DNA of 52,695 nucleotides from Desulfobulbus sp. (GCA_009780825.1 WQZH01000007.1:1-52695); one strand, 5' to 3'. Shown: positions 8,700 to 19,062, counted from the stretch's first letter. Made by a program: numbers and translations. Notes: generated by a model from the letters alone, not told the origin.

Positions 8700-8728
8700 A
8701 TTATATGTAAGAAATTGTTATATGCCGG
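8700..8728 (-). promoter_or_regulatory. Likely sigma70 promoter of the gap operon
   Basis: On the minus strand a perfect -10 hexamer TATAAT (8700-8705) lies 17 bp from a weak -35, CCGGCA (8723-8728). It is 24 bp before the gap start and its ribosome site. A weak -35 beside palindromes at 8747-8789 would fit activator control. Confidence 0.6.
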
Positions 8729-8746
8729 AAAGATAAGATCTTGCAC

Positions 8747-8789
8747 GTCTGCTTGAGCAGACTGGCAAACATGCATGCGGCTCATGCAT
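8747..8789. promoter_or_regulatory. Two adjacent palindromes between gap and sfsA
   Basis: GTCTGCT-TG-AGCAGAC at 8747-8762 and ATGCATG-CGGCT-CATGCAT at 8771-8789 are both perfect 7-bp inverted repeats. They sit just upstream of the gap promoter in the divergent gap/sfsA interval. They could be operators or transcript hairpins. The cognate regulator is unknown. Confidence 0.4.
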
Positions 8790-8944
8790 CGAAAAAAGAA
8801 AAGGTCAAAGCGCTTCCCGGCGGGGTTGCACCTCTGCCGTTTTTCTCGCCAACACTCTTTCTTCTTTAAAGAAATACATGATCTGCGCAAAAATTTCCAG
8901 TCCTGCACCCAAGTCAGCCCTGTTTTTCCGATATTGAGGCTGCC

Positions 8945-9664
8945 ATGCGTCTGCCGCCAACCTGCCAACCCGGCACCCTGGTGCGACGGTACAAACGGTT
9001 TCTCGCCGACGTCCTATTGGCCGACGGACAATCCCTGACCGTACACTGTCCCAATTCAGGCTCCATGCGCGGTTGCTCGACCCCGGGCAGCCCGGTGCTG
9101 ATCAGCCGCTCCGGCAATTCCCGGAGAAAATATCTGTGGACGCTAGAGATGGTCCAGGAGCAGGGCGTATGGATAGGGGTCCATACCGGACGGACCAACC
9201 AACTTGTCCGGGAGGCGCTGGAAAACGGCGTGATCGACGATTTCGGTACTCTGGGCTCGATTAGGCCGGAGGTGCGAGTCGCGGTTGGCAGCCGGTTGGA
9301 TTTCCGCCTCGAAACCGCAGGCGGCACAGTCTACCTGGAAGTCAAAAATTGTTCCTTGGCGGAAAATGGGGTGGCCCGATTTCCCGATGCGGTCACGGAC
9401 CGGGGCACCAAGCATCTGCATGAACTGGTTCGCCTGGCAGCGACCGGATGCGGCGCCGCGGTGGTGTTTTGCGTCCAGCGGAGCGATGCCGACCGGTGCG
9501 CGCCGGCAGCCGGCATCGACCCGGTGTACGCCGAAACCGTGGCTTGGGCAGCCGGCCAGGGGGTCCGCTTTCTCGCCTACCGTGCGGAAGTCTGCCCGCA
9601 CGCCATCACGGTGCGGGCAAAGATACCCTTTTATCCTTCAGGATACCCGGCAGAGAGGATATGA
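8945..9664 (+). CDS. sfsA: SfsA family DNA/RNA nuclease-like protein
   Basis: 239 residues of the SfsA family, first named for sugar fermentation stimulation in E. coli; the fold combines an OB-like N-terminal part and a restriction-nuclease-like C-terminal part. Family signatures: [26 protein letters not shown]-type YLEVKNCSL and [16 protein letters not shown]. Its role in this organism is uncertain. It overlaps queC by the four bases ATGA, so the two are coupled. Confidence 0.95.
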   Translation: MRLPPTCQPGTLVRRYKRFLADVLLADGQSLTVHCPNSGSMRGCSTPGSPVLISRSGNSRRKYLWTLEMVQEQGVWIGVHTGRTNQLVREALENGVIDDFGTLGSIRPEVRVAVGSRLDFRLETAGGTVYLEVKNCSLAENGVARFPDAVTDRGTKHLHELVRLAATGCGAAVVFCVQRSDADRCAPAAGIDPVYAETVAWAAGQGVRFLAYRAEVCPHAITVRAKIPFYPSGYPAERI

Positions 9665-10350
9665 ACGCACAGCAAGCGGTGGTACTGCTCAGCGGCGGCC
9701 TCGACTCGACCACGGTTCTGGCCATTGCCCGCTCCCAGGGGTTTGCCTGCAACTGTCTCAGCTTCCAGTACGGTCAGCGTCAAGCCATCGAGTTGGAGCG
9801 GGCCCGGACCATTGCCCGGCGTTTTGACGCTGCCCGGCATCTTGTGCTCCACATCGACCTGAGCGCCATCGGCGGCTCGGCCTTGACCGATGCCATTGAG
9901 GTGCCCAAAGACCGGTCTCCCGCCGAGATGGAGCAGAACATTCCTGTCACGTATGTTCCCGGCCGCAATATCATCTTCCTCGCCCATGCCCTCTCCTGGG
10001 CAGAGGTATTGGGGGCGGCCGATATCTTTCTGGGCATCAACGTCATTGACTACAGCGGCTATCCGGACTGCCGCCCCGAATTTCTCGATGCCTTCGCCAA
10101 GATGGCCAATTTGGGCACCAAGGCCGGAGTCACCGGTACTCCGTTTTGTTTACACGCGCCGCTCATGTATTTGAGCAAGCAGGAGATCATTCTGAAGGGA
10201 ATGGAACTTGGCGTGGACTACAGCCTGACCCACAGTTGCTATGACCCGGTTGGCGACCGGGCCTGTGGTCGTTGCGATGCCTGTCGGTTGCGGCTGCACG
10301 GGTTCCGTGAGGCCGGCTTGGCAGATCCGGCCCTGTATGATGTCCGGTGA
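9661..10350 (+). CDS. queC: 7-cyano-7-deazaguanine synthase
   Basis: ATP-dependent conversion of 7-carboxy-7-deazaguanine and ammonia to preQ0, in queuosine tRNA modification. 229 residues from the ATG at 9661, which overlaps the sfsA stop; a longer open frame upstream lies inside sfsA. The PP-loop [11 protein letters not shown] is at residues 10-20. The zinc site is a C-terminal cluster of four Cys in [25 protein letters not shown] and YPDCRPEF are further family motifs. Ends just before the convergent pyrC. Confidence 0.97.
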   Translation: MNAQQAVVLLSGGLDSTTVLAIARSQGFACNCLSFQYGQRQAIELERARTIARRFDAARHLVLHIDLSAIGGSALTDAIEVPKDRSPAEMEQNIPVTYVPGRNIIFLAHALSWAEVLGAADIFLGINVIDYSGYPDCRPEFLDAFAKMANLGTKAGVTGTPFCLHAPLMYLSKQEIILKGMELGVDYSLTHSCYDPVGDRACGRCDACRLRLHGFREAGLADPALYDVR

Positions 10351-10369
10351 GAGGAAAAACGGATCGCCT

Positions 10370-11644
10370 TCAGACGGACAGGTTGTGACGGATAGCGCCG
10401 CCGACCATGGTGAGAACGGCCCTGCCCTGCAGGATCCAATCGAGGAAGGGTGAGTTGCGGCTCTTGGAGACGACCTGATCGGCGGAATAGGCAAACTGTC
10501 GCTGCGGATCGATCAGAGTGATATCCGCCACCGCGCCGGGATGCAGCGTTCCCTTGGCGAGACCAAGGATGGTCGCCGGCATGACGGCAAGCAGTTCCAC
10601 CAGCCGCCGCTCATCGATGACATGGTCGCGCACCAGGGCCAGGGTGAGCGGCAGGGCTGTTTCCAGGCCGATGATGCCATTGGCGGCCAGATCGAACTCC
10701 ACTTCCTTTTCCAAAATGGAATGGGGGGCGTGGTCGGTGGCGATGGCGTCGATGGTGCCGTCGGCCAATGCCTGTTTGATCGCCTCCCGGTCAGCGGCGG
10801 ACCGCAGCGGCGGATTCATCTTGGCATTGGTGTCGTAGCCCGCCACTGCCTCGTCGGTCAGGGTAAAGTAGTGCGGTGCCGTTTCGGCGGTCACCCGCAC
10901 CCCCCGTCCCTTGGCCGCCCGGATGAGTTCAACGGCCATGGCGGTACTGACATGGGCGATATGCACCTGTGCGCCGGTGAGTTCGGCCAGGGCGATCTCC
11001 CGGTACACCATAATCGTTTCGGCAGCGGCGGGAATGCCTTTGAGGCCCAGCCGGGTTGCCACCGGCCCCTCGTGCATCACCCCGGAACTGAGGGAAGCCT
11101 CTTCGCTGTGGGAAATCACCGGCAGGCCGAAATCCGAGGCGTACTCCAAGGCGCGGCGCATCAACTGGCTGTCGCGTACCGGCCGGCCGTCATCGCTCAC
11201 CGCCACGACCCCGGCCTCCCGCATCTCGCCAAATTCGGCCAGCTGTTTGCCTTCGCAACCCAGACTGATCGCCCCTACCGGATAGACCCGGATTGCCGCT
11301 TCGGCAGCACGGGCTACGATCATGGCGGTCACCGCAGCGCAGTCATTGATCGGCTTGGTGTTGGGCATGCAGGCCATGCCGGTAAATCCCCCGGACGCAG
11401 CCGCCCTCGCTCCCGAGAGGATGTCTTCCTTATACTCCTCGCCCGGCTCGCGCAAATGCACATGCATGTCGATCAGGCCCGGCACCACCCACAGCCCTTG
11501 AGCGTCGATTTCCGGCACACCTGGGGGGATTGGCTGCTTCGGATTGGCGATACAGCCATCGAGCACCAGCAGATCGCCAATCCGGTCGATCTTGTTGGCT
11601 GGGTCGATGATCCGGCCATTTTTGATGCACCAGGAAGCGCTCAT
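10370..11644 (-). CDS. pyrC: Dihydroorotase
   Basis: Zinc amidohydrolase that cyclises carbamoyl aspartate to dihydroorotate in pyrimidine synthesis. 424 residues from ATG at 11644, placed 10 bp after GAGGTG; an in-frame GTG at 11653 overlaps that ribosome site and is less likely. Metal ligands are visible in [17 protein letters not shown] (about 180), HIAHVST and the Asp of AIATDHAPH. This is the larger class I type, not the short E. coli form. It follows pyrB with a 57-bp gap, likely one operon. Confidence 0.97.
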   Translation of the reverse strand: MSASWCIKNGRIIDPANKIDRIGDLLVLDGCIANPKQPIPPGVPEIDAQGLWVVPGLIDMHVHLREPGEEYKEDILSGARAAASGGFTGMACMPNTKPINDCAAVTAMIVARAAEAAIRVYPVGAISLGCEGKQLAEFGEMREAGVVAVSDDGRPVRDSQLMRRALEYASDFGLPVISHSEEASLSSGVMHEGPVATRLGLKGIPAAAETIMVYREIALAELTGAQVHIAHVSTAMAVELIRAAKGRGVRVTAETAPHYFTLTDEAVAGYDTNAKMNPPLRSAADREAIKQALADGTIDAIATDHAPHSILEKEVEFDLAANGIIGLETALPLTLALVRDHVIDERRLVELLAVMPATILGLAKGTLHPGAVADITLIDPQRQFAYSADQVVSKSRNSPFLDWILQGRAVLTMVGGAIRHNLSV

Positions 11645-11701
11645 TGGCAACACACCTCGAAAAAAGGGATTAGCATCGGCGCAGATTCGGCGAGACAGTC
11701 G

Positions 11702-12634
11702 TCAAGCGGTTCCCATCACCAGATACAGCAGGGCCATCCGTACCGCCACCCCATTGGTCACCTGGTCGAGAATCACTGATTGGGGGCCGTCGGCCACCTC
11801 GGGCGGTAACTCCACTCCCCGGTTGACCGGACCGGGATGCATGACGATGGCATCTGGTCTGGCCAGTTCGAGGATGCGCTGCGAAATGCTGAACTGACGG
11901 GCATACTCGCGCAGGGACGGCAGCAGGGGATCGTTCTGGCGCTCACGCTGGATACGCAGGGTCATGACCACATCAGCGTCGCGCACCGCCTCTTCCAACG
12001 ACCCGCACAAGGTGGCGCCCAGTTGGTCGATGCCCTTGGGAATCAGGGTCGCCGGACCGTAGACATACACTGCCGAACCCATGCGGGTGAAGCCGGTGAT
12101 GTTGGATCGCGCCACTCGGCTGTGGGCAATATCGCCTACAATGGCGACCTTGAGTCCGCTGAGTGTCGTTCGGTGCTCCTTGACCGTCATCAGGTCCAGC
12201 AATCCTTGGGAGGGATGCTCGTGAGCACCGTCGCCGGCATTGATCACCGCCGCCTGGACATAACGGGTCAGCAGCAGGGGCGCACCGGAACAGGGGTGCC
12301 TGATAATGATGATGTCCGGGTGCATGGCCGAAATGTTGCGGGCGGTGTCGGCCAGGGTTTCGCCCTTGGTGGTGCTGCTGGTCGTGGGGCTGATGTTGAA
12401 GGTATCAGCGCTCATCCGCTTAGCCGCCACCTCGAAGGAAAGGCGGGTGCGGGTGGATGGTTCGAAAAAGAGGTTGATGACTGTATGGCCCCGCAGGGTC
12501 GGCACTTTTTTTATCGACCGGGTCGAGATTTCCTTGAAGGAGTCGGCGGTGGCGAGAATGTGGGAGATATCCTCGCGCGAAAACTGTTCCATGCCCAAGA
12601 TGTGATGATGCGCAAAGGCCTTGCCCGATGCCAT
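11702..12634 (-). CDS. pyrB: Aspartate carbamoyltransferase catalytic chain
   Basis: Joins carbamoyl phosphate and aspartate. 310 residues. Carbamoyl-phosphate site [13 protein letters not shown] near residue 55, the [10 protein letters not shown] motif near 138 and [10 protein letters not shown] near 268 are all present. No pyrI regulatory gene is seen next to it. Lies 15 bp after lepB and before pyrC. Confidence 0.98.
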   Translation of the reverse strand: MASGKAFAHHHILGMEQFSREDISHILATADSFKEISTRSIKKVPTLRGHTVINLFFEPSTRTRLSFEVAAKRMSADTFNISPTTSSTTKGETLADTARNISAMHPDIIIIRHPCSGAPLLLTRYVQAAVINAGDGAHEHPSQGLLDLMTVKEHRTTLSGLKVAIVGDIAHSRVARSNITGFTRMGSAVYVYGPATLIPKGIDQLGATLCGSLEEAVRDADVVMTLRIQRERQNDPLLPSLREYARQFSISQRILELARPDAIVMHPGPVNRGVELPPEVADGPQSVILDQVTNGVAVRMALLYLVMGTA

Positions 12635-12649
12635 GCTGCCCTCCGCAGG

Positions 12650-13285
12650 TCAGTGAACGGAATCGCCAATCCGGCTCCAACGGATCGACCGGAGTCGCTC
12701 CAATGAGAACAGAGGGGTCTGCACGTCCCAAGACCAATAGATGGCCCAGGCTTTGCCGCGAATCGCCTTGAGATCGACAAAACCCCAGAAACGGCCGTCA
12801 AAGGAATTGTCGCGGTTGTCGCCCATGGCGAAAATCTTGTTCGCCGGTACGGTCACCGGGCCGAAATTGTCACGCGGATCAAGCGCGGCCGGGTGAATGG
12901 TCGGGTCCCGGAAGACCCCGTGCCGGTCGTCAAACGGCTTGCCATTGATGAAGATGTGTTTGTCGCGAATCTCGACAATATCGCCGGCAACCGCGATCAC
13001 CCGCTTGATATAATCGAGTTCCGGGTCCTTGGGATACTCGAATACGACGATATCGTTGGGCTTCGGGTTGTTGATCGGGATCAGGGTGGTGCCGGTGAAG
13101 GGCATCTTGATGCCGTAGATGAACTTGTTCACCAGGAGATGGTCACCGATCAGCAAGGTGGGCAGCATCGAACCGGAAGGGATTTTAAAGGCTTGGATGA
13201 TGAATGTGCGGATGAACAGGGCCAACAAGAGGGCGATGACAATCGCCTCAATGTTTTCCCGGATGACGGATTTTTTTGCTGTCAC
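12650..13285 (-). CDS. lepB: Signal peptidase I
   Basis: Membrane serine protease that removes Sec and Tat signal peptides. 211 residues from a GTG at 13285. One N-terminal membrane segment (about 12-33) is followed by the nucleophile Ser in IPSGSMLPTL, the general-base Lys in DYIKRVIAVAGD and the box E motif GDNRDNSFDGRFWG. Leads the lepB-pyrB-pyrC run. Confidence 0.96.
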   Translation of the reverse strand: MTAKKSVIRENIEAIVIALLLALFIRTFIIQAFKIPSGSMLPTLLIGDHLLVNKFIYGIKMPFTGTTLIPINNPKPNDIVVFEYPKDPELDYIKRVIAVAGDIVEIRDKHIFINGKPFDDRHGVFRDPTIHPAALDPRDNFGPVTVPANKIFAMGDNRDNSFDGRFWGFVDLKAIRGKAWAIYWSWDVQTPLFSLERLRSIRWSRIGDSVH

Positions 13286-13466
13286 GTACGTGCCTGTAAC
13301 TAAGGGGCAAGGTTAAAAAAAATTGAGCCAAGGCTACCCGATGGCAGGACAAAATTCAAGCAGGTTTTCTTGAGAATAGACGACTATCGTGGGATGGCCT
13401 GCCACTGCGGCGAAGTGGCCCACACCTAAAGGTGAGTTGCAACGGTGTGTGCACGCATCAACAGGC

Positions 13467-14042
13467 TCACACCTGCTCGTCTTCAAGAAAAATTTTTCGC
13501 AGTTTGTAGAAATAGTCGATGCCAGACCAGACCGTGAGCACCAAGGCCACATAGACAATAGCCAGGCCGATCTGGTGCAGGAAAGGAATCGGCAAGACGT
13601 CATTGGGAAAAATCAGGGTTCCCAACCCGATGTACTGGATGGTTGATTTCCATTTCCCCATGTTGCTGGCGTCGACGACAATGCCGGACGAGGAGGCGAC
13701 ACTCCGTAGTCCGGTCACCACAATTTCCCGGCACAGGATAATGAGGGTCACCCAGGCCGGCATCCTGCCGATGGGGATCAGCATGACCAGCGCCGTGGCC
13801 ACCAGCACTTTATCGGCCAGGGGATCCATGAGTTGGCCTAGAACGGTTATCTCTTTGTATTTTCGTGCAAAATATCCATCGATCCAATCCGAGACAGCGG
13901 CAACAGCAAAAACAAACCAGGCAATCAAGCTGATCCACGTGGTCTGCTCCTGGAGCAAAAGCAACATCAGGCAACCGGAGAGAAAAAACCGGCTGCCTGT
14001 AATGAGGTTGGGCAGATTAAAAATTTTTGCACAGCGGTTCAA
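13467..14042 (-). CDS. pgsA: CDP-diacylglycerol-glycerol-3-phosphate 3-phosphatidyltransferase
   Basis: Makes phosphatidylglycerol phosphate, the first committed step to phosphatidylglycerol, in the inner membrane. 191 residues with several membrane segments. The CDP-alcohol phosphotransferase motif is complete: DG-x2-AR-x8-G-x3-D-x3-D, seen as DGYFAR then [10 protein letters not shown] near residues 55-80. Its start overlaps the stop of the lytic transglycosylase gene by four bases. A 181-bp interval with a few short hairpins and no recognisable gene separates it from lepB. Confidence 0.95.
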   Translation of the reverse strand: MNRCAKIFNLPNLITGSRFFLSGCLMLLLLQEQTTWISLIAWFVFAVAAVSDWIDGYFARKYKEITVLGQLMDPLADKVLVATALVMLIPIGRMPAWVTLIILCREIVVTGLRSVASSSGIVVDASNMGKWKSTIQYIGLGTLIFPNDVLPIPFLHQIGLAIVYVALVLTVWSGIDYFYKLRKIFLEDEQV

Positions 14043-14767
14043 TGAACGGTTACCAATTGCCTGACATTGATGTTTGAGGAGAGTGATGGCCTGCTGTTGC
14101 GGTAGGAACGATAGGTCTCCATGACCTTGGTCACATAATTCTGGGTTTCCGGGATATTGGGCACTACACCGTAGGGCGCGACGTTGCCCGGCCCCGCATT
14201 GTACGCCGCCAAGCTTAATTCTATATTTCCGTTGAAGTTGTCAAGGAGATACCGGAGATACTTGGTGCCGCCGTTGATGTTCTGGAGGGGATCGAAGGGA
14301 TTGCGGACCGCCAGATCCTTGGCGGTGCCCGGCATCAGCTGCATCAACCCTTGGGCGCCCTTGGGGGAAACCGCACTGGGGTCGAAATTGGATTCGGCCT
14401 TGATGACCGCTTTGATCAACAGCGGGTCAACCTGATGATTGGCGGCGGCCAGTTTGATGTAGCGGTCCAAGACCGGTGGCGTGGTTTTGAACAGCCTGTA
14501 GTATCCGTTGTTATAGTAATCGCTCCCTTCCATTCCCATGCGGGCCAGTCCGCTGCTCGAACGGCGGGCGATGGTTTTTATGAGGCGATCTTCAGGAGAA
14601 TCAATCCGGCGTGGTGTCCGTTCATTCAGCTTATACCGCCCATCACCGGGAACATTGGTGTAATGGCAAATTCCCCGGGCATCAACATAGGCGTACATTG
14701 CTGCGCTTGCCGAAACAGGCAGCAGCAGAAGCATGGCAAGAAGAAGTCCTGGTAGGCGGAAAGGCAT
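14039..14767 (-). CDS. Lytic murein transglycosylase with DUF4124-like N-terminus
   Basis: Periplasmic enzyme that cleaves peptidoglycan glycan strands. 242 residues. A signal peptide (about 1-22, ending ASA-A) is followed by a DUF4124-like segment ([16 protein letters not shown]) and an SLT domain from about residue 100. The catalytic Glu is in [12 protein letters not shown], followed by [13 protein letters not shown] and [12 protein letters not shown]. Coupled to pgsA by a four-base overlap and 13 bp after fsa. Confidence 0.94.
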   Translation of the reverse strand: MPFRLPGLLLAMLLLLPVSASAAMYAYVDARGICHYTNVPGDGRYKLNERTPRRIDSPEDRLIKTIARRSSSGLARMGMEGSDYYNNGYYRLFKTTPPVLDRYIKLAAANHQVDPLLIKAVIKAESNFDPSAVSPKGAQGLMQLMPGTAKDLAVRNPFDPLQNINGGTKYLRYLLDNFNGNIELSLAAYNAGPGNVAPYGVVPNIPETQNYVTKVMETYRSYRNSRPSLSSNINVRQLVTVH

Positions 14768-14780
14768 AGAGGCTCTGTTG

Positions 14781-15425
14781 TTATTGCTGACGTTTTTCCC
14801 AGTCGGCTAAAAATTGCCGCATACCGATGTCGGTTAGCGGATGCTTGGCGAGCTGGGCGATCACCTTGTAGGGAATGGTAGCAATATCGGCGCCGAGCAA
14901 AGCCGACTCGACCACATGCATCGGATGGCGAACCGAGGCGACAATCACCTCGGTGGCAAAACCGTAATTTCGCAGGATCGTCATTATATCGGCAATTAAA
15001 TCAAGACCGTTTACCGAAATATCATCAAGGCGGCCAATAAATGGGCTGACGTAGGTTGCTCCGGCCTTTGCCGCCAATAAGGCTTGAGCGGCGGAAAAAA
15101 TCAGCGTTACATTGGTCTTGATCCCTTCGGCTGCCAATCGCTTGGCCGCTTTCAATCCCTCCTCGATCATGGGGATCTTGATAACTATATTATCGGCAAT
15201 TTTGACCAATTCCTTAGCCTCGGCCACCATGCCGTCCGCATCGAGACTGACGACCTCGGCGCTCACCGGTCCCTCGACCAATGCGCAGATCTCTTTTAGA
15301 ATTTCGACAAAAGGGCGAGGCTCTTTGGCGACCAGCGACGGATTGGTGGTCACGCCGTCAACCATACCAAGTTCCAGCCCTTTTTTGATTTCTTCAATAT
15401 TGGCGGTGTCGATGAAAAACTTCAT
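14781..15425 (-). CDS. fsa: Fructose-6-phosphate aldolase / short transaldolase
   Basis: Schiff-base aldolase of the TalC/FSA type, 214 residues. It starts [15 protein letters not shown] and contains [11 protein letters not shown], the active-site Lys region [24 protein letters not shown] and [10 protein letters not shown]. It may act as transaldolase in the non-oxidative pentose phosphate pathway or as F6P aldolase; sequence alone does not settle which. Starts with a four-base overlap with the YHS-type gene. Confidence 0.93.
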   Translation of the reverse strand: MKFFIDTANIEEIKKGLELGMVDGVTTNPSLVAKEPRPFVEILKEICALVEGPVSAEVVSLDADGMVAEAKELVKIADNIVIKIPMIEEGLKAAKRLAAEGIKTNVTLIFSAAQALLAAKAGATYVSPFIGRLDDISVNGLDLIADIMTILRNYGFATEVIVASVRHPMHVVESALLGADIATIPYKVIAQLAKHPLTDIGMRQFLADWEKRQQ

Positions 15426-15691
15426 ACATCTCCTTCTTGTTCCGGCTTGCCGGCAAATTGATCACAGCATTGCTCGCTGCAGAAATAGTAGGTTTTTCCA
15501 TCCTTGCGCAGACGCAGGGCCTGATGTTTTGGGATCAGGACGTGGCAGACCGGATCTTCGATCAGCACATCCTGTGGCGCGGAATCATCGCCCGAAGCGG
15601 CGTCAGGTCGTTTTTTCGGCAATCGTCCCCGGAGGACACGCCAACCAGCATACAACAGCAGAGCCATAATCAACAGACGCAACGGTATCAT
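15422..15691 (-). CDS. Small membrane-anchored YHS-like protein
   Basis: 89 residues. An N-terminal membrane segment (about 3-20) is followed by a short charged linker and a YHS/PP0621-like metal-binding domain with DPVCHVLIP and [12 protein letters not shown], giving four to five Cys. Such domains bind metals or haem-related ligands, but the function here is unknown. First gene of the fsa-transglycosylase-pgsA operon, behind a good promoter, and overlapping fsa by four bases. Confidence 0.85.
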   Translation of the reverse strand: MIPLRLLIMALLLYAGWRVLRGRLPKKRPDAASGDDSAPQDVLIEDPVCHVLIPKHQALRLRKDGKTYYFCSEQCCDQFAGKPEQEGDV

Positions 15692-15747
15692 ACAGACCGG
15701 CGCAACTCCGAGGCGTACGTGTTGTTTTCCCTGTTCAGCATGATTTT

Positions 15748-15776
15748 ATTATAGCTGGGGTGAATGAAATGTCTAA
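15748..15776 (-). promoter_or_regulatory. Sigma70 promoter of the YHS-fsa-transglycosylase-pgsA operon
   Basis: On the minus strand TTAGAC (15771-15776), 17 bp, then a perfect TATAAT (15748-15753). It lies 57 bp before the YHS gene start, in an otherwise empty 134-bp interval. Confidence 0.72.
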
Positions 15777-15825
15777 CTGATTTGTCTCGGCCGCCGCCTT
15801 TTTACCCTGGCTTTTCAGGTCGCCT

Positions 15826-16362
15826 TCACCAGGAAATCCGCTCGATCAATTGGCCATGGCTGGTCTGTTGCAGGTTGGCCAGCAGAGTGCCAATCGTTTT
15901 GCCGTAACAGGGATGAATGCGGTCAGCGGCAATTTCCGCCAGCGGAGCGAGAACAAACAATCGCTGGGCCATACGTGGGTGGGGAACGGTCAATCGCTCG
16001 GTCATGAGAGTCAGGTCGTCGTACAGCAGCAGATCGAGATCGAGGGTGCGGTCCTGACAGACGGCGGAGACCTGCCCGCGGTTCCGGCCATGCCGAGCCT
16101 CCACAGTGTGCAAGAATCGCAGAAGAACATCCGGAGGCAGTGTCGTGCGCACCAACGCCGCCGCATTGACAAACCAGTTGTCGCTTGCCATGCCGAGCGG
16201 CTGGCTGCGATAGGGAGAGGACAGCGCTATGGGGGTCAAAGCGGGGCAAGCCGCCAATTCCTGCCAGGCTGTAGCAAGAATTACAAGGGATTGCCCCAGG
16301 TTGGACCCGAAGCCAACAGCGGCTTCATGGCCGCCGCTGGCTTCGGCTGGGCAGGATTTCAC
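15826..16362 (-). CDS. folK: 2-amino-4-hydroxy-6-hydroxymethyldihydropteridine pyrophosphokinase
   Basis: Transfers pyrophosphate from ATP to hydroxymethyldihydropterin in folate synthesis. 178 residues from a GTG at 16362. Motifs: GFGSNLGQS near residue 18, SSPYRSQPLG, the Mg-binding RTLDLDLLLYDD and VPHPRMAQRLFVLAPLAEI. The gene before it is dapB, 31 bp upstream, so it is probably the last gene of the arg-dap run. Confidence 0.95.
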   Translation of the reverse strand: MKSCPAEASGGHEAAVGFGSNLGQSLVILATAWQELAACPALTPIALSSPYRSQPLGMASDNWFVNAAALVRTTLPPDVLLRFLHTVEARHGRNRGQVSAVCQDRTLDLDLLLYDDLTLMTERLTVPHPRMAQRLFVLAPLAEIAADRIHPCYGKTIGTLLANLQQTSHGQLIERISW

Positions 16363-16393
16363 CTTGTTCGGAACAGTCGGGAGCAGGAGATTT

Positions 16394-17209
16394 TCAAAAG
16401 GTATTCAGCCCCAGCACGTCGAACATGGAGTAGAGCCCGTTTGGTTTGCTGGTCACCCATGTGGCGGCAAGGGTTGCCCCCCGGGCGAAGTTGTCCCGGC
16501 TGCTTGCCCGGTGGGTAATTTCCAGCCGTTCACCCGCTCCGGCAAAATAGACTGTGTGTTCCCCAACGATATCCCCGCCCCGGACGGTCTGGATGCCGAT
16601 CTCCCGGTTAGTCCGTTCGCCGATGATGCCGTTGCGCTCCATGACGCCGACTTCCGCCAAATCGCGACCGAGGGCAGCAGCGGCCAACTGCCCGAGCTTG
16701 AGGGCCGTGCCCGAAGGCGCATCTTTTTTCATGCGGTGATGCGCCTCGACAATCTCGACATCGTAGGCATCACCCAAGATACCCGCCGCCTTCTCCACCA
16801 GTTTGAAAAGGACATTGACCCCGACGGCCATGTTAGGCGACTGGACGCAGGGGAAATGCGCATCGGCCAATGCCTTGAGGGTCGCCAATTCAGCGGCGGA
16901 CAGACCCGTTGTGCCGACCACCATGGCCGTACCACGGGTAGCAGCCTGTTTGGCAAAGTCGATGGTGGCCTCGTGGAAGGTGAAATCGACGAGCACATCG
17001 GCCTGGTCAATAACCGAAGCCAGCCCCTCTGTGATCACCACCCCGGTTTCCCCCAAGCCACTGATCGCGCCCGCATCTTTGCCGATAGCCGGACTACCCG
17101 ACCTTTCGAAGGCGCCGCTTAAGCGCAGCCCTGGATGGGCATGCACCATGTGGATGATTCGCTGTCCCATGCGGCCGGCCGCACCGGCAACAATCACTCT
17201 GGTCATCAC
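16394..17209 (-). CDS. dapB: 4-hydroxy-tetrahydrodipicolinate reductase
   Basis: NAD(P)H-dependent step of the diaminopimelate/lysine pathway. 271 residues. The nucleotide-binding VAGAAGRMGQRI is at the start, with FTFHEATIDF, VGTTGLS and the substrate-binding EAHHRMKKDAPSGTALK near residue 155. Begins 17 bp after dapA. Confidence 0.97.
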   Translation of the reverse strand: MMTRVIVAGAAGRMGQRIIHMVHAHPGLRLSGAFERSGSPAIGKDAGAISGLGETGVVITEGLASVIDQADVLVDFTFHEATIDFAKQAATRGTAMVVGTTGLSAAELATLKALADAHFPCVQSPNMAVGVNVLFKLVEKAAGILGDAYDVEIVEAHHRMKKDAPSGTALKLGQLAAAALGRDLAEVGVMERNGIIGERTNREIGIQTVRGGDIVGEHTVYFAGAGERLEITHRASSRDNFARGATLAATWVTSKPNGLYSMFDVLGLNTF

Positions 17210-17226
17210 TCCCTCCCGGTTATCGG

Positions 17227-18108
17227 TTACAGTAATCCCACGGCCGCCATGTCTTTTTTCAGCCGCTCCAAACCGGCCGCATCGATCTGCGTCATGGGCA
17301 GCCGGACCTCATCCGACTTGATCCGGCCCATCAAGGCCAGACCCTTTTTGGCCGGAGCAGGGCTCGGATAACAGAACATCGCACCCATCAAGGAAAATAG
17401 TTCGTAGTGGAGCGCCTTGGCCTTGGGCACGTCGAGTCGGAGAGCCGCCTCGATCATGGAGGCGGTCTTGCCCGGCTCCAGATTGGAAACCACGGAGATC
17501 ACGCCTCGGCCGCCAATCATCACCGTCGGCATGGCAGTAAAATCGTCGCCGGACAACACGATGAAATCTTTCGGGCACAGTTGGATGACCTCGCTGACCT
17601 GGTTGAGACTGCCGCTGGCCTCCTTGATCCCGATCACATTGGGCAGGGCGGCCAACCGGGCCACGGTTGCGGGCAGTATGTTCGTCACTGTGCGGCCCGG
17701 CACGTTGTAGAGGATCATCGGGATATCGACGGCCTTGACGATCGCCTTGAAGTGCTGGAACAGCCCTTCCTGGCTAGGCTTGTTGTAATAGGGAACGACC
17801 GACAGCACCGCATCGGCGCCGCTGGCCTTGGCCGACTCGGTCAGCTCGATGGCCTCCAGCGTGCTGTTGGCGCCCGTTCCGGCAATGATGGGCACCCGCC
17901 CTTTGACGGTTTTGACGGTCAGCTCGATCACCCGTTTGTGTTCATCGAAATCCAAGGTCGCGGACTCGCCGGTGGTCCCGCAGGGTACAAGCCCGTGAAT
18001 ACCCCCGCCAACCTGGAATTCGATCAAATCGATCAACCCCTGCTCATCGATCTTCCCGTCACGCATGGGGGTGACCATTGCGGTGATGGCGCCTTCAAAT
18101 CGTTTCAT
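17227..18108 (-). CDS. dapA: 4-hydroxy-tetrahydrodipicolinate synthase
   Basis: Schiff-base condensation of pyruvate with aspartate semialdehyde, the first committed lysine/DAP step. 293 residues from ATG at 18108, which has GGAGGAGAG before it; an open frame continues 20 codons upstream without a better site. Motifs: CGTTGESATL near 43, the Tyr in VVPYYNKPSQEGL near 133, and the Lys in IGIKEASGS near 161. Part of dapF-dapA-dapB. Confidence 0.98.
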   Translation of the reverse strand: MKRFEGAITAMVTPMRDGKIDEQGLIDLIEFQVGGGIHGLVPCGTTGESATLDFDEHKRVIELTVKTVKGRVPIIAGTGANSTLEAIELTESAKASGADAVLSVVPYYNKPSQEGLFQHFKAIVKAVDIPMILYNVPGRTVTNILPATVARLAALPNVIGIKEASGSLNQVSEVIQLCPKDFIVLSGDDFTAMPTVMIGGRGVISVVSNLEPGKTASMIEAALRLDVPKAKALHYELFSLMGAMFCYPSPAPAKKGLALMGRIKSDEVRLPMTQIDAAGLERLKKDMAAVGLL

Positions 18109-18200
18109 TGTGCTCTCCTCCTTCGGTACGTGGTTTCCGTCGGTTATCCAGGCAGAGCTGGGTAGCACGGCGATATGAATCGATCACACCTCTCCGTTCG

Positions 18201-19040
18201 TCATTCAACGAGCGCTTCGGCAGTGAGTTCCCCTTGGTAGATGAGATGCGCCGGTCCCTTGAGCAGCACCTGATTCGCTCCTTCCACTTGTTCTCCGTTG
18301 AAATACACCGTCAGGGCAACGCCCCCCGAGGTGACGATTTCCACGGGCGAACCGGCGTATCCCTTGGCGGCGGCAATCAGCGCCACCGCGACCACGCCGG
18401 TGCCGCAAGCCATGGTCTCGTCTTCGACGCCGCGTTCGTAGGTCCTGATCCGGAAGCCTTCCATGGCATGGCCGACGAAGTCGACGTTGGTGCCTGCCGG
18501 CGCAAAAGCGGGATGCCGTCTGATCTGTCGCCCCAAACCAATCACGTCAAGGGTGTCGATGTCGTCGACAAAAATCACCGCATGGGGTACGCCGGTGTCC
18601 ACGCCGTGCACCATGAGCATCTGACCGGCCACTTCCAGTTGCCGATCGAAACGGAACGAATGGGGCGGAGTCATGCGGACTGTCACCTGGGTGTCAGCCA
18701 CGGTGGCATCAATCATTCCGGCCAAGGTTTCAAACCGCATCCTCGCCGCCGCGATCCCCTGCATGTAGGCAAAACGGGCCACACATCGCGCGCCGTTGCC
18801 GCACATTTCCGCCTCGGACCCATCGGCGTTGAAGAACCGCCATTTGAAATCAGCCCGGTCCGAGTGCTCAATCAGAAACAATCCGTCCGCGCCCACCGAA
18901 AACTTCCTCCGGCAGACCAGACGGGCAAACTCGGCCATTTGCTCCGGGTGCATTATGGGGTGGCGATGGTCAATGATGATAAAATCGTTGCCCGCTCCAC
19001 TCATTTTCCAGAAGGGAATCGGCAAAGAAATATTTCTCAT
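18201..19040 (-). CDS. dapF: Diaminopimelate epimerase
   Basis: Cofactor-free interconversion of LL- and meso-diaminopimelate. 279 residues from ATG at 19040 (MRNISLPIPFWKMSG); the frame is open further upstream inside the lipoprotein gene. The two catalytic Cys are in EMCGNGARCVARF and MACGTGVVAVAL. KMSGAGNDFIIID is the usual start motif. Together with dapA and dapB it supplies meso-DAP for peptidoglycan and lysine. The lysA gene often found here is absent. Confidence 0.97.
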   Translation of the reverse strand: MRNISLPIPFWKMSGAGNDFIIIDHRHPIMHPEQMAEFARLVCRRKFSVGADGLFLIEHSDRADFKWRFFNADGSEAEMCGNGARCVARFAYMQGIAAARMRFETLAGMIDATVADTQVTVRMTPPHSFRFDRQLEVAGQMLMVHGVDTGVPHAVIFVDDIDTLDVIGLGRQIRRHPAFAPAGTNVDFVGHAMEGFRIRTYERGVEDETMACGTGVVAVALIAAAKGYAGSPVEIVTSGGVALTVYFNGEQVEGANQVLLKGPAHLIYQGELTAEALVE

Positions 19041-19062
19041 CGCATGCTTCCGCGGTTGCGCC

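Noticed and set aside
13334..13603. 89-codon ORF in the pgsA-lepB interval
   Set aside because: Overlaps pgsA and has no protein-like pattern; short hairpins there did not match any RNA gene I know.
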